This document shows, piece by piece, positions 1 through 5,746 of a stretch of DNA of 7,641 bases. Position 1 is the first letter of the stretch. The number at the start of each line of letters is the position of its first letter. Made by a program: the position numbers and the translations under genes. The stretch lies in assembly GCA_019119745.1 (NCBI GenBank), contig DWWI01000216.1:1-7641 (forward strand). Reading direction: 5' to 3'. Source of the DNA: Candidatus Mediterraneibacter gallistercoris (GTDB taxonomy: Bacteria > Bacillota_A > Clostridia > Lachnospirales > Lachnospiraceae). The notes beneath the pieces are model-generated. The model was not told the origin of the DNA, ran no database searches, and saw nothing but the letters and a program-made list of their open reading frames with translations.

Positions 1-948
1 GGAATCCGTCATTCCGGCAATGTAATCACATACGACCCGCTCCCTGCTGTTGTCAGGGTCAGATATGGATTCAAGATACTGCTCCGGCAGCAGTTCAAGA
101 TGTTTCACATAGTAATCAAAAAGCTGCTCGATCATATGTACCGCCTTATCTTCTTCCCCCTTCGCCTTGGGATTAAGATAGACGTTCTCAAACATGAACC
201 TGCGCAGATCATGCATCGCTCTGTCCACCGGCTCAGACATACAGATTTCCGGCCGGTCCATACTGTTGATGATCACATCATGTACCATGGTGTCCAGGCG
301 CTCCCTGCACGAACCGCCCAGAACCTTCCGGAGCTCCGGCGGAATATCTGCCTCTGTCAGTATTCCGCCCCGGATAGCGTCGTCCATGTCGTGGTAAATA
401 TAAGCGATCTTGTCAGAGAGACGCAGCACCTTTCCCTCCAGAGTATGCGGATTTCCGGCCGTCTTATGGTTCAGGATCCCGTCCCGCACCTCCCAGGTCA
501 GATTCAGTCCCCTCCCCTGTTTTTCAAGCCTCTCCACAACACGCACACTCTGAATGTTGTGTGAGAACTTATATACATTGTTAAGTGCTTTCTCTCCGGC
601 ATGACCAAAAGGAGTGTGCCCCAGATCATGCCCCAGCGCGATAGCTTCTACGAGATCCTCATTCAGCCTGAGCGCCTTGGCGATAGTCCTCGCATTCTGA
701 GACACCTCCAGCGTATGTGTCAGACGGGTCCTGTAATGGTCTCCTTTCGGAAGAAGAAAGACCTGTGTCTTCTGTTTCAGACGCCGAAATGCCTTGCAGT
801 GCAGGATCCGGTCCCGGTCTCTCTGAAAGACCGGGCGGATATCACACTGTGGTTCCTCACGCTCACGCCCTTTTGAATTCCGGCTCAACTTGGCATAAGG
901 ACTTAAATACTCTTCTTCCCTCGTTTCAAGCTGTTCCCTGATCGTCAT
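1..948 (-). CDS. dgt: dGTPase-like HD-domain deoxynucleoside triphosphohydrolase (3' end cut by window edge)
   Basis: Predicted cytosolic enzyme that hydrolyses dNTPs, typically dGTP, to the deoxynucleoside plus triphosphate. The minus-strand frame starts at the ATG at 948 and stays open for 316 codons to the window edge, so the stop is missing. The metal-binding HD signature is visible: His78 in RTRLTHTLEV, the His107-Asp108 pair in ALGHDLGHTPFGHAGE, and Asp179 in RLSDKIAYIYHDMDDA. The N-terminal SRNSKGRERE and FRRLKQKTQVF stretches are typical of the short (about 330-340 aa) dGTPase-like proteins of Gram-positives, so probably only some 15-25 residues are missing after the final DYIAGMTDS. 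The start is supported by GGAGTG 8 nt upstream. It lies 46 nt after the polyphosphate phosphotransferase gene with no terminator between, so co-transcription is likely. In related Clostridia this gene often precedes dnaG and rpoD; that neighbour would be outside the window. In vivo substrate specificity is not certain from sequence. Confidence 0.93.
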   Translation of the reverse strand, partial: MTIREQLETREEEYLSPYAKLSRNSKGREREEPQCDIRPVFQRDRDRILHCKAFRRLKQKTQVFLLPKGDHYRTRLTHTLEVSQNARTIAKALRLNEDLVEAIALGHDLGHTPFGHAGEKALNNVYKFSHNIQSVRVVERLEKQGRGLNLTWEVRDGILNHKTAGNPHTLEGKVLRLSDKIAYIYHDMDDAIRGGILTEADIPPELRKVLGGSCRERLDTMVHDVIINSMDRPEICMSEPVDRAMHDLRRFMFENVYLNPKAKGEEDKAVHMIEQLFDYYVKHLELLPEQYLESISDPDNSRERVVCDYIAGMTDS

Positions 949-994
949 AGATGGCACACTCCTTTTCACTCAATGAATCGCAACAGGCCGAATC

Positions 995-2566
995 TTATTT
1001 TTCCTTCAGCCTTGCCTCAATAGCCTTCACCACTGTATTGAGCACTTTCACTCTGGCATAATATTTATCATTTCCTTCCACAACGATCCACGGAGCATAA
1101 TCTGTGGATGTGCGCAGGAGCATCTCATTGACGGAATCCTCATACTGATCCCACTTCTCCCTATTTCTCCAGTCTTCATCCGTGATCTTCCACTGTTTCT
1201 CCGGATTTTCCTGACGTTCTTTAAATCTGCGTTCCTGTTCGTCTTTGTCGATGTGCATCCAGAATTTGATCACAATGGCGCCCGCATCATAAAGGTCCTT
1301 CTCCATATCATTGATTTCTTTGTAGGCCCTTTTCCACTCCTCCGTCGTACAGAACCCCTCAATACGTTCTACCATCACGCGTCCGTACCAGGTTCTGTCA
1401 AAAATAGCCACATGCCCGTCTTTCGGCATTGCTCTCCAGAATCTCCAGAGATAATGATGAGCTTTCTCTATATCATTCGGTGAAGCCGTAGGATTCACCA
1501 CATATCCTCTGGGATCCATCTTTTCCGTAAGGCGCTTGATCGCCCCGCCTTTTCCCCCGGCATCCCATCCTTCGAATCCAAGGACGACCGGTATTCTTCT
1601 CCGGTACAGTTCGCCGTGAAGCTTTTCCAGTTTTTTCTGAAGTTTATCCAGTTTTTCTTTGTATTCTTCTCTCGTGTAACTTAATGTCAGGTCTGCCTTT
1701 GACAGAATCGATACCTGGAGCTCCTTCATCTCGGCATCCGTCTCGCGCGCGATCTCTTCGATAGTATCTGCGCAGGATTTTCCCTCAGGTTCTAAATTTT
1801 CTTCCAGTATAGTCTGATCCGCTTTTTCCGTCGCTTTTTTGGCATTCTGGCGCTGCACCTTCTCAATCTGATCCGCCATCGCCCTGATTACCGTCGTATA
1901 GATCTTGAGAGTGGCAAATCTGCGGTCCATCGACTCAATAATTGTCCACGGAGCATAATCTGTATCTGTCTTAAAGAGCATATCCTCCATCATCGAAGCG
2001 TACTCGTCATAGTGAGCATTGCGCTCCCTGTCGCCCTGGCTGACACGCCAGGCAGTCTCTTTGTTCTTTTCAAGCTTGTCAAAACGTTTCTTCTGCTCTT
2101 TCTTGTCGATATCAAGAAACAGTTTAATGATCAAGTTTCCGTCTTCCGCAAGCTGCTGTTCAAACGAATTGATAGAATGGAACGTTGCCGGAAGATCCTT
2201 GTTTTTTGTCCGTTTCTCAAAACGGTCAATAAGCACTCTTCTATACCAGCTCCCGTCATATATGGCGATTCTTCCTCTGGCCGGCGTCTTTGTCCAGAAT
2301 CTCCACATAAACGGATGCATCCGTTCTTCCTCTGTTTCATTTTTAATCGGATATACCTCGAACCCTCTCGGATCCATACTCTGAATCAGATGTCCGATCT
2401 GCAGACCTTTTCCGGCAGCCCCGAATCCCTCGAATACGATCAGGACCGGGATACCCAATGCTTTGCACTCTCTCTGCAGTCTCCCAAGCCTCGCTTCGAG
2501 CTGCGGCATTTTCTCCTTATATTCTTCTTTTGAGATTTTTTTCGTCAGATCCACTTTTTCTAACAT
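995..2566 (-). CDS. pap: Tandem PPK2-domain polyphosphate:AMP phosphotransferase
   Basis: This 523-residue protein contains two homologous PPK2 (polyphosphate kinase 2, P-loop kinase fold) domains, at about residues 15-235 and 300-520, joined by a charged linker (about 240-290). That layout and length match the class II PPK2 enzymes that transfer phosphate from polyphosphate to AMP, giving ADP. The C-terminal copy has a canonical Walker A (EGWDAGGKG, 332-340, with Asp335 and Lys339) and Walker B-like IFDRTWYGR (388-396). The N-terminal copy reads EGFGAAGKG (46-54) and IYDGSWYRR (102-110), so the Asp and the Arg are both replaced by Gly. Each copy ends with TDYAPW (202-207 and 488-493). This suggests the C-terminal copy does catalysis and the N-terminal copy is structural, which is inference. 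The ATG at 2566 has GGAGG 7 nt upstream. An extended -10 promoter lies about 60 nt upstream, and dgt follows after 46 nt. Nucleotide specificity (AMP versus others) is assigned from the domain layout. Confidence 0.92.
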   Translation of the reverse strand: MLEKVDLTKKISKEEYKEKMPQLEARLGRLQRECKALGIPVLIVFEGFGAAGKGLQIGHLIQSMDPRGFEVYPIKNETEEERMHPFMWRFWTKTPARGRIAIYDGSWYRRVLIDRFEKRTKNKDLPATFHSINSFEQQLAEDGNLIIKLFLDIDKKEQKKRFDKLEKNKETAWRVSQGDRERNAHYDEYASMMEDMLFKTDTDYAPWTIIESMDRRFATLKIYTTVIRAMADQIEKVQRQNAKKATEKADQTILEENLEPEGKSCADTIEEIARETDAEMKELQVSILSKADLTLSYTREEYKEKLDKLQKKLEKLHGELYRRRIPVVLGFEGWDAGGKGGAIKRLTEKMDPRGYVVNPTASPNDIEKAHHYLWRFWRAMPKDGHVAIFDRTWYGRVMVERIEGFCTTEEWKRAYKEINDMEKDLYDAGAIVIKFWMHIDKDEQERRFKERQENPEKQWKITDEDWRNREKWDQYEDSVNEMLLRTSTDYAPWIVVEGNDKYYARVKVLNTVVKAIEARLKEK

Positions 2567-2625
2567 AACTCATCCTCCATCGCTCTTATTCTGATATTAT
2601 TAACGTGTTCATATAAATTATTGTA

Positions 2626-2634
2626 ATTATATCA
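2626..2634 (-). promoter_or_regulatory. Extended -10 promoter element for pap(-dgt)
   Basis: On the minus strand the sequence reads TGATATAAT, a perfect TATAAT (2631-2626) preceded by the TGn extension. No good -35 lies 17 nt upstream; that stretch is T-rich. Extended -10 promoters can work without a consensus -35. Transcription would begin near 2619, leaving a leader of about 50 nt before the pap start codon. A TTGAAT overlapping the upstream side could serve a second, weaker promoter. Confidence 0.6.
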
Positions 2635-2646
2635 TATATTCAATAA

Positions 2647-2683
2647 AAAAAAGAAAAAATCCGGATAAGATTCTTTCTTTTTT
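2647..2683 (-). terminator. AT-rich inverted repeat, probable terminator of the XRE gene
   Basis: Two 15-nt arms (2647-2661 and 2669-2683) pair at 14 of 15 positions around a 7-nt loop (2662-2668). The single mismatch is at 2657/2673. On the minus strand the distal arm is T-rich and runs into a further T stretch, as in a U-tailed intrinsic terminator, and it begins 31 nt after the stop of the XRE gene at 2714. The stem holds only two G-C pairs, so it would be a weak terminator. It also separates that gene from the pap promoter. Confidence 0.45.
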
Positions 2684-2713
2684 CATTTATTTATGTTCAT
2701 TTTCAGTTATTCT

Positions 2714-3058
2714 CTATTTCTCTTTCTGCTGCTCTTCCAGCTGTCCCATCAGACGGTAAACAAGCTCCTGATTCGTCCTGCTCAGCCTGTCATACACCCG
2801 GCAGAGTTCTGTATTTCGTTCCTTATTTTGATCAATTTCAATTTGCCATTCCTGTGTCAGTCTTGAGTCAGACAGTTTTAATATGTAATCAGCAGATACA
2901 TGAAAAACTCTCGAAAGATCTATCAGTATATCTGCTGTTAGAGCGTTTTCTCCGCTTTCAAGCCGGCTTATCGTCTGTTGGGAAACATTTATCATTCCGG
3001 CAAGGTCTTCCTGCCTGAGTCCTCTTTCATTGCGTAATTCTCTGATCCGGTTCTCCAC
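2714..3058 (-). CDS. XRE-family helix-turn-helix regulator with helical C-terminal tail
   Basis: This 114-residue protein is a likely DNA-binding repressor. Residues about 3-60 form an HTH_XRE (Cro/CI-like) domain: IRELRNERGLRQEDLA, then the recognition region NVSQQTISRLESGE, then LIDLSRVFHVSADYIL. Residues 65-114 are highly charged and predicted helical (ERNTELCRVYDRL, QLEEQQKEK), perhaps a dimerisation segment. The start is a GTG at 3058. An in-frame TGA four codons upstream leaves no earlier start, and the XRE fold begins right after it. The ribosome binding site is weak (AAGGG about 14 nt upstream). It is transcribed divergently from a second XRE gene across a 154-bp spacer, which suggests auto- or cross-regulation, but no target can be named. 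No toxin or phage gene is adjacent. Confidence 0.85.
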   Translation of the reverse strand: MENRIRELRNERGLRQEDLAGMINVSQQTISRLESGENALTADILIDLSRVFHVSADYILKLSDSRLTQEWQIEIDQNKERNTELCRVYDRLSRTNQELVYRLMGQLEEQQKEK

Positions 3059-3102
3059 AGTATCTCGTCACACCCTTTAGTATTTTACATTTATTTTATC
3101 TG

Positions 3103-3131
3103 ATAATCCGGCACATAATACTCAAATGCAA
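3103..3131 (-). promoter_or_regulatory. Candidate promoter of the minus-strand XRE gene
   Basis: The minus strand reads TTGCAT (3131-3126), a 17-nt spacer, and GATTAT (3108-3103). The -10 matches consensus at four of six positions. It is placed about 45 nt before the GTG start. A nearby TAAAAT (around 3095) would need too long a spacer from any -35, so the assignment is tentative. Confidence 0.35.
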
Positions 3132-3143
3132 CGTATTGTTGTA
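3127..3143. promoter_or_regulatory. Candidate operator dyad between divergent XRE genes
   Basis: The 17-bp site TGCAAC-GTATT-GTTGTA is an inverted repeat matching at five of six arm positions. It overlaps the candidate -35 of the minus-strand XRE gene and sits near the middle of the 154-bp shared spacer, where an autorepressor would be expected. A direct repeat of TACTCA (3119-3124 and 3142-3147) flanks it. The dyad is short enough to occur by chance. Confidence 0.3.
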
Positions 3144-3212
3144 CTCATTTTCCGGATATACGGGGTCTGAAGTATCGGAATAGTGTTAGAATTATAGGAA
3201 GAAATATCTGCC

Positions 3213-3467
3213 ATGAGGGTTCAAATGAAAGAGTATACGAAAAATACTATCGGTGAAAACATACGGAATCTGCGTTTGCAGAAAGAAATCAAACAGACAA
3301 CTCTCGCTCTGGAGCTGCATATCGGGAGACAGTCTATCTCTGCGTATGAGAGGGGCGTCACTCTGCCTGATATTTATCTGCTCATACGGATCGCTGATTA
3401 TTTCGACGTAACTCTGGATGAACTTACCGGAAGAGACAGAGAGGATTCTCACAAAGCCGGTCACTAA
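3213..3467 (+). CDS. Small XRE-family helix-turn-helix regulator
   Basis: This is an 84-residue single-domain Cro/CI-type DNA-binding protein and the only plus-strand gene in the window. IGENIRNLRLQKEIKQTTLALEL is helix 1-2, HIGRQSISAYERGVTLPDIYLLIRIADYFDVTLDELTG completes the HTH fold, and a short charged tail (RDREDSHKAGH) follows. Two starts are possible. The ATG at 3213 has AGGAAG 11 nt upstream, and the ATG at 3225 (MKEYTKN) has GAGGG about 5-6 nt upstream; the shorter form still includes the whole fold. It faces away from the minus-strand XRE gene and runs convergently toward the tRNA-Leu gene, with a palindromic terminator between. With no extra sensor domain it may act as a simple repressor. 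Its target and signal are unknown. Confidence 0.85.
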   Translation: MRVQMKEYTKNTIGENIRNLRLQKEIKQTTLALELHIGRQSISAYERGVTLPDIYLLIRIADYFDVTLDELTGRDREDSHKAGH

Positions 3468-3469
3468 AA

Positions 3470-3505
3470 AGGATGTCCCGGCCATAACTTGCCAACAGAC
3501 ATCCT
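3470..3505 (+). repeat. 8-bp inverted repeat after the plus-strand XRE gene
   Basis: AGGATGTC (3470-3477) and GACATCCT (3498-3505) pair perfectly around a 20-nt loop that itself contains GGC/GCC. It starts 3 nt after the stop codon. On the plus strand it lacks a T run, so it is at best a weak terminator or a 3'-end-stabilising hairpin placed before the stronger palindrome at 3521-3548. Confidence 0.4.
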
Positions 3506-3520
3506 CATTTCTGAAAAAGA

Positions 3521-3548
3521 AAAAAGCTTTGATAACTCAAAGCTTTTT
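3521..3548. terminator. Bidirectional palindromic terminator between tRNA-Leu and XRE gene
   Basis: A perfect 12-bp stem (3521-3532 with 3537-3548) closes on the tetraloop TAAC. The outer ends are A5 and T5 runs, so either strand gives a hairpin followed by U residues. It lies 5 nt past the mature 3' end of the minus-strand tRNA-Leu and about 50 nt past the plus-strand XRE stop, so it probably terminates both convergent transcripts. Confidence 0.85.
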
Positions 3549-3553
3549 ACTAA

Positions 3554-3637
3554 TGCGGAAGATGGGACTTGAACCCACACGACACGAATGTCACAAGATC
3601 CTTAGTCTTGCTCGTCTGCCAGTTCCGACACTTCCGC
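3554..3637 (-). tRNA. tRNA-Leu, anticodon AAG
   Basis: This is an 84-nt type II tRNA on the minus strand. The acceptor stem GCGGAAG (3637-3631) pairs with CTTCCGC (3561-3555), and the discriminator is A (3554). The D-arm holds the GAACTGGCAGA loop region. The anticodon stem CAAGA/TCTTG closes the loop CTAAGGA, giving anticodon AAG (3603-3601). A long variable arm GACA-TTCG-TGTC follows, then the T-arm GTGGG-TTCAAGT-CCCAT. The long variable arm, A73 and anticodon identify leucine, codon CUU. CCA is not encoded; the next bases are TTA, so a CCA-adding enzyme is needed. A34 would have to be deaminated to inosine to read CUC as well as CUU. It has its own promoter about 50 nt upstream and a terminator just downstream, so it is a stand-alone unit. 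Confidence 0.96.
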
Positions 3638-3688
3638 ATTCCTTATTCTCTGTGGTCTTTTTAATCTCTCGTGCTGACCACAAGTGAT

Positions 3689-3717
3689 ATAATACTCTTA
3701 CAAGCCCAAAATGTCAA
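3689..3717 (-). promoter_or_regulatory. Near-consensus sigma-70/SigA promoter of tRNA-Leu
   Basis: The minus strand has a perfect TTGACA (3717-3712), a 17-nt spacer, and TATTAT (3694-3689, five of six). Transcription would begin near 3682, giving a 5' leader of about 45 nt to be removed by RNase P. The strength fits a stable RNA gene. Confidence 0.85.
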
Positions 3718-3851
3718 CTGTTATTCGCAAAAAAATTAAAGTTCGAAAATTGTTCATATTTTTTAAAAATTACCGAAAATTTTGACAATAATATTCCGCC
3801 AGTTCGATTCCGCTCCGCTCCATCTCACTGCGGGCTTTCGCCCTATACAAT
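3718..3851. other. Intergenic stretch between tRNA-Leu promoter and trpB2 hairpin
   Basis: The part nearest the tRNA (about 3720-3795) is very AT-rich, with two copies of CGAAAATT (from about 3743 and 3773). The rest (about 3796-3850) is purine-rich and GC-richer on the minus strand, and includes GGGC-GAAA-GCCC, a 4-bp hairpin with a GAAA tetraloop. The abrupt composition change and link to the adjoining 19-bp inverted repeat suggest a dispersed intergenic repeat, but only one copy is in the window. No RNA gene is convincing. Confidence 0.3.
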
Positions 3852-3910
3852 AAGAGACAGACTACTGTTTTGGTGCAAGCACAAACAGTAGTCTGTCTCT
3901 TCCTGTGCAT
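3770..3910 (-). other. 46-codon open frame of uncertain status downstream of trpB2
   Basis: An ATG at 3910, 10 nt after the trpB2 stop, opens a frame of 46 codons ending with TAA at 3772-3770. It reads across the 19-bp inverted repeat, giving the near-mirrored TTVCACTKTVVCLLL, then the polar tail RAKARSEMERSGIELAEYY. There is no ribosome binding site before the ATG and no recognisable domain. Because half of it is dictated by the palindrome, it is more likely a chance frame across a repeat element than a gene. Confidence 0.2.
3852..3901 (-). repeat. 19-bp perfect inverted repeat downstream of trpB2
   Basis: Arms 3852-3870 and 3883-3901 are exactly complementary over 19 bp. The 12-nt loop can itself form GTG-CAAG-CAC. 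It begins 19 nt after the trpB2 stop, so it could end or protect the 3' end of that mRNA. Neither strand has a T run after the stem (minus continues ATTGTATAGG, plus CCTGTGCATG), so it is not a standard U-tailed terminator. Confidence 0.8.
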
Positions 3911-3920
3911 GGCTCAATGC

Positions 3921-5306
3921 TTATTGCATGTTTCCGTCAAATTTGGGGATGCCGTCGAAGCCGGCCTTAAGATCTTCATCTGTAGGAATGTAATCTGTCA
4001 TCTCGCCATCATTATATTTCTCATATGCATACATATCAAAGTATCCGGTTCCTGTAAGACCGAACAGGATTGTCTTTTCTTCTCCTGTCTCTTTACATTT
4101 CATAGCCTCGTCAATTGCAACTTTGATTGCGTGGCTGCTCTCAGGCGCCGGAAGAATTCCTTCTACTCTCGCAAACTTCTCTGCCGCCTCGAATACGGAA
4201 GTCTGTTCAACGGAACGTGCCTCCATATATCCGTCAGCATAGAGCTGGGACAGTGTGGAACTCATTCCATGGTATCTCAGTCCTCCTGCATGGTTCGCTG
4301 ACGGGATAAATCCGCTTCCGAGTGTATACATCTTCGCCAGCGGGCACACCATTCCGGTATCGCAGTAATCATATGCGTACACGCCTCTTGTAAGACTAGG
4401 ACAGGATGCCGGTTCTACTGCAATAAACTGATAATCCGCCTCGCCGCGAAGCTTCTCACCCATAAACGGAGAGATCAGGCCTCCCAGATTCGAACCGCCT
4501 CCGGCACAGCCGATGATAACATCCGGCTTAATCCCATATTTATCCATCGCGATCTTTGTCTCTACTCCTATGATAGACTGATGCAGAAGCACCTGATTTA
4601 GCACACTACCAAGTACATATCTGTACCCGTCTGTATGTGTCGCCACTTCTACTGCTTCAGAGATCGCACAGCCAAGGCTTCCGGATGTTCCCGGATGCTC
4701 GGCAAGAATCTTTCTTCCCACTTCTGTTGTCTCGGACGGCGACGGAGTCACGCTTGCCCCGTATGTCCGCATCACTTCACGTCGGAACGGCTTCTGCTCA
4801 TAGGAGCATTTAACCATAAACACCTTACAGTCAAGATCAAGGTATGCACACGCCATAGACAGCGCGGTTCCCCACTGTCCCGCTCCCGTCTCAGTTGTAA
4901 CACCTTTGAGCCCCTGCTCTTTTGCATAGTAAGCCTGCGCAATGGCTGAATTAAGCTTATGGCTTCCGGATGTGTTATTCCCCTCGAATTTATAATAAAT
5001 CTTTGCAGGTGTCTGGAGCTTTTCTTCCAGGCAGTACGCCCTGACAAGCGGCGCCGGACGGTACATTTTATAGAAATCCCGGATTTTCTGAGGGATCTCA
5101 ATATACCGGTTATCATTATCCAGCTCCTGTTTTACCAGTTCCTCGCAGAATACAACGCCCAGTTCTTCCGCCGTCATCGGCTTTAACGTAGCCGGATTGA
5201 GCAGCGGCGCCGGCTTATTCTTCATATCTGCACGGACGTTATACCATTCTTTCGGCATCTCGCTCTCTTCAAGGTAGATTTTGTAAGGGATTTTCTTTTC
5301 ACTCAT
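3921..5306 (-). CDS. trpB: TrpB2-type tryptophan synthase beta chain (PLP-dependent)
   Basis: Cytosolic PLP enzyme predicted to condense indole with L-serine to L-tryptophan. It has 461 residues, longer than TrpB1 (about 400) and typical of the TrpB2 ('TrpB-related') subfamily, whose extended N-terminus is visible here (IPYKIYLEESEMPKEWYNVRADM). Key sites: the PLP lysine Lys117 in NTSGSHKLNSA, the catalytic Glu139 in TTETGAGQWGTA, the phosphate-binding GCAGGGSNLGG at 267-277, and the C-terminal LTGTGYFDM. The start is supported by AAAGGAG 7 nt before the ATG. No trpA or other trp gene is adjacent. It is the only gene behind a long Trp-specific T-box leader, which independently supports a role in Trp supply. 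TrpB2 enzymes pair poorly or not at all with TrpA, so indole salvage is the likely role; that part is inference. A 19-bp hairpin follows the stop. Confidence 0.95.
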   Translation of the reverse strand: MSEKKIPYKIYLEESEMPKEWYNVRADMKNKPAPLLNPATLKPMTAEELGVVFCEELVKQELDNDNRYIEIPQKIRDFYKMYRPAPLVRAYCLEEKLQTPAKIYYKFEGNNTSGSHKLNSAIAQAYYAKEQGLKGVTTETGAGQWGTALSMACAYLDLDCKVFMVKCSYEQKPFRREVMRTYGASVTPSPSETTEVGRKILAEHPGTSGSLGCAISEAVEVATHTDGYRYVLGSVLNQVLLHQSIIGVETKIAMDKYGIKPDVIIGCAGGGSNLGGLISPFMGEKLRGEADYQFIAVEPASCPSLTRGVYAYDYCDTGMVCPLAKMYTLGSGFIPSANHAGGLRYHGMSSTLSQLYADGYMEARSVEQTSVFEAAEKFARVEGILPAPESSHAIKVAIDEAMKCKETGEEKTILFGLTGTGYFDMYAYEKYNDGEMTDYIPTDEDLKAGFDGIPKFDGNMQ

Positions 5307-5373
5307 TTCTTTTCTCCTTTCAGACGTTTCTTTCTGGGACTTAAAGCCATTCTCTGAAGAATAAATAAGCTAT

Positions 5374-5428
5374 CAATCACCGGAAGTGTCAAAAGACATT
5401 TTCCGTGATTGTAAGCGGTCGCTATTAC
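5374..5428 (-). promoter_or_regulatory. Extra hairpins between T-box terminator and trpB2 start
   Basis: Directly after the U-run, the minus strand forms a small hairpin with GTAA (5428-5425) and TTAC (5414-5411). A larger one (5411-5374) follows: 7 bp CAATCAC/GTGATTG, a bulged G, 4 bp GGAA/TTCC, an AA/C internal loop, 4 bp TGTC/GACA and a TTTT loop. The two share base 5411. Standard T-boxes need nothing here. The structures may stabilise the read-through mRNA or add a second control step. A perfect TTGACA (5392-5387) lies inside the large hairpin, but no convincing -10 follows. Confidence 0.55.
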
Positions 5429-5475
5429 AAAAAAACTCTCGTCCCATACAATTAAAATATTGCAGGGACAAGAGT
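5429..5475 (-). terminator. T-box intrinsic terminator
   Basis: An 11-bp stem (5475-5465 with 5445-5435, one G-U pair) extends inward through TGCAAT/ATTGTA with one bulge and ends in seven U residues (5435-5429). Its 5' arm contains the GTCCC needed by the antiterminator, making the two folds exclusive. Confidence 0.92.
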
Positions 5476-5740
5476 CAATATCCATTCACAACTCCTGCGG
5501 TGCCACCCGGCTTGATGCTTCATGCATCCACTCAGCGCATACCGTCATATGCTCCTTTTTGTAACGAAGTTTCACTCTCCGTCTCCCCTACTCGCCGGTC
5601 TTCTAAAAATGTTCGTCCACAGACCCGCTTTCAGTTCGCCCTCGGAAGTCCATTCACCCCATGTCTGTCTGCTGCATTCCCACCATCCGCAGCTCTCTGT
5701 GAGATTTTCATTGAAGTTACTTACTCTTCCTCATCGGTTT
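5429..5740 (-). ncRNA. T-box riboswitch leader, tryptophan-specific (UGG)
   Basis: Transcription-attenuating leader that senses uncharged tRNA-Trp. Stem I closes with GGAAG (5730-5726) and CTTCC (5648-5644). The 5' side carries the AGTAA loop-E motif, and the opposite side reads GTGAA-TGG-A, placing the specifier TGG (Trp) at 5652-5650. The apical part has the conserved AGAGAG and GCTGC...GCAGC stem with GGTGG. Two short hairpins follow (GCATA/TATGC and GATGC/GCATC), then the antiterminator core CGGGTGGCACCGC (about 5509-5497). The T-box UGGC would pair with the GCCA end of a tRNA with discriminator G73, as tRNA-Trp has. The GTCCC near 5469-5465 is shared by antiterminator and terminator. Uncharged tRNA-Trp should therefore permit trpB2 expression. 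Confidence 0.95.
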
Positions 5741-5746
5741 AAAGTG

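Noticed and set aside
100..941. Several open frames on the plus strand opposite the dGTPase gene
   Set aside because: The minus-strand frame encodes a clear HD-family enzyme across the whole stretch. The plus-strand peptides are antisense readings with no domain or ribosome binding site.
2012..2533. 173-codon plus-strand frame opposite pap
   Set aside because: It mirrors a conserved PPK2 domain on the other strand, and its own translation shows no recognisable motif.
2714..3467. XRE genes as antitoxins of a toxin-antitoxin system
   Set aside because: No toxin-sized partner gene overlaps or adjoins either one; the neighbours are pap and a tRNA.
3213..3640. tRNA-Leu beside XRE genes as an integration site of a mobile element
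   Set aside because: No integrase, excisionase or repeated copy of the tRNA 3' end is visible, and the tRNA keeps its own promoter and terminator.
3797..3822. TTCGATTC followed by CCA, resembling a tRNA T-arm and 3' end
   Set aside because: The sequences flanking the loop do not form a T stem, and no acceptor, D-arm or anticodon arm precedes it.
5364..5392. Internal trpB2 promoter starting with the perfect TTGACA at 5392-5387
   Set aside because: At 16-18 nt spacing the best -10 matches only about three of six bases, and the hexamer is part of a hairpin arm.
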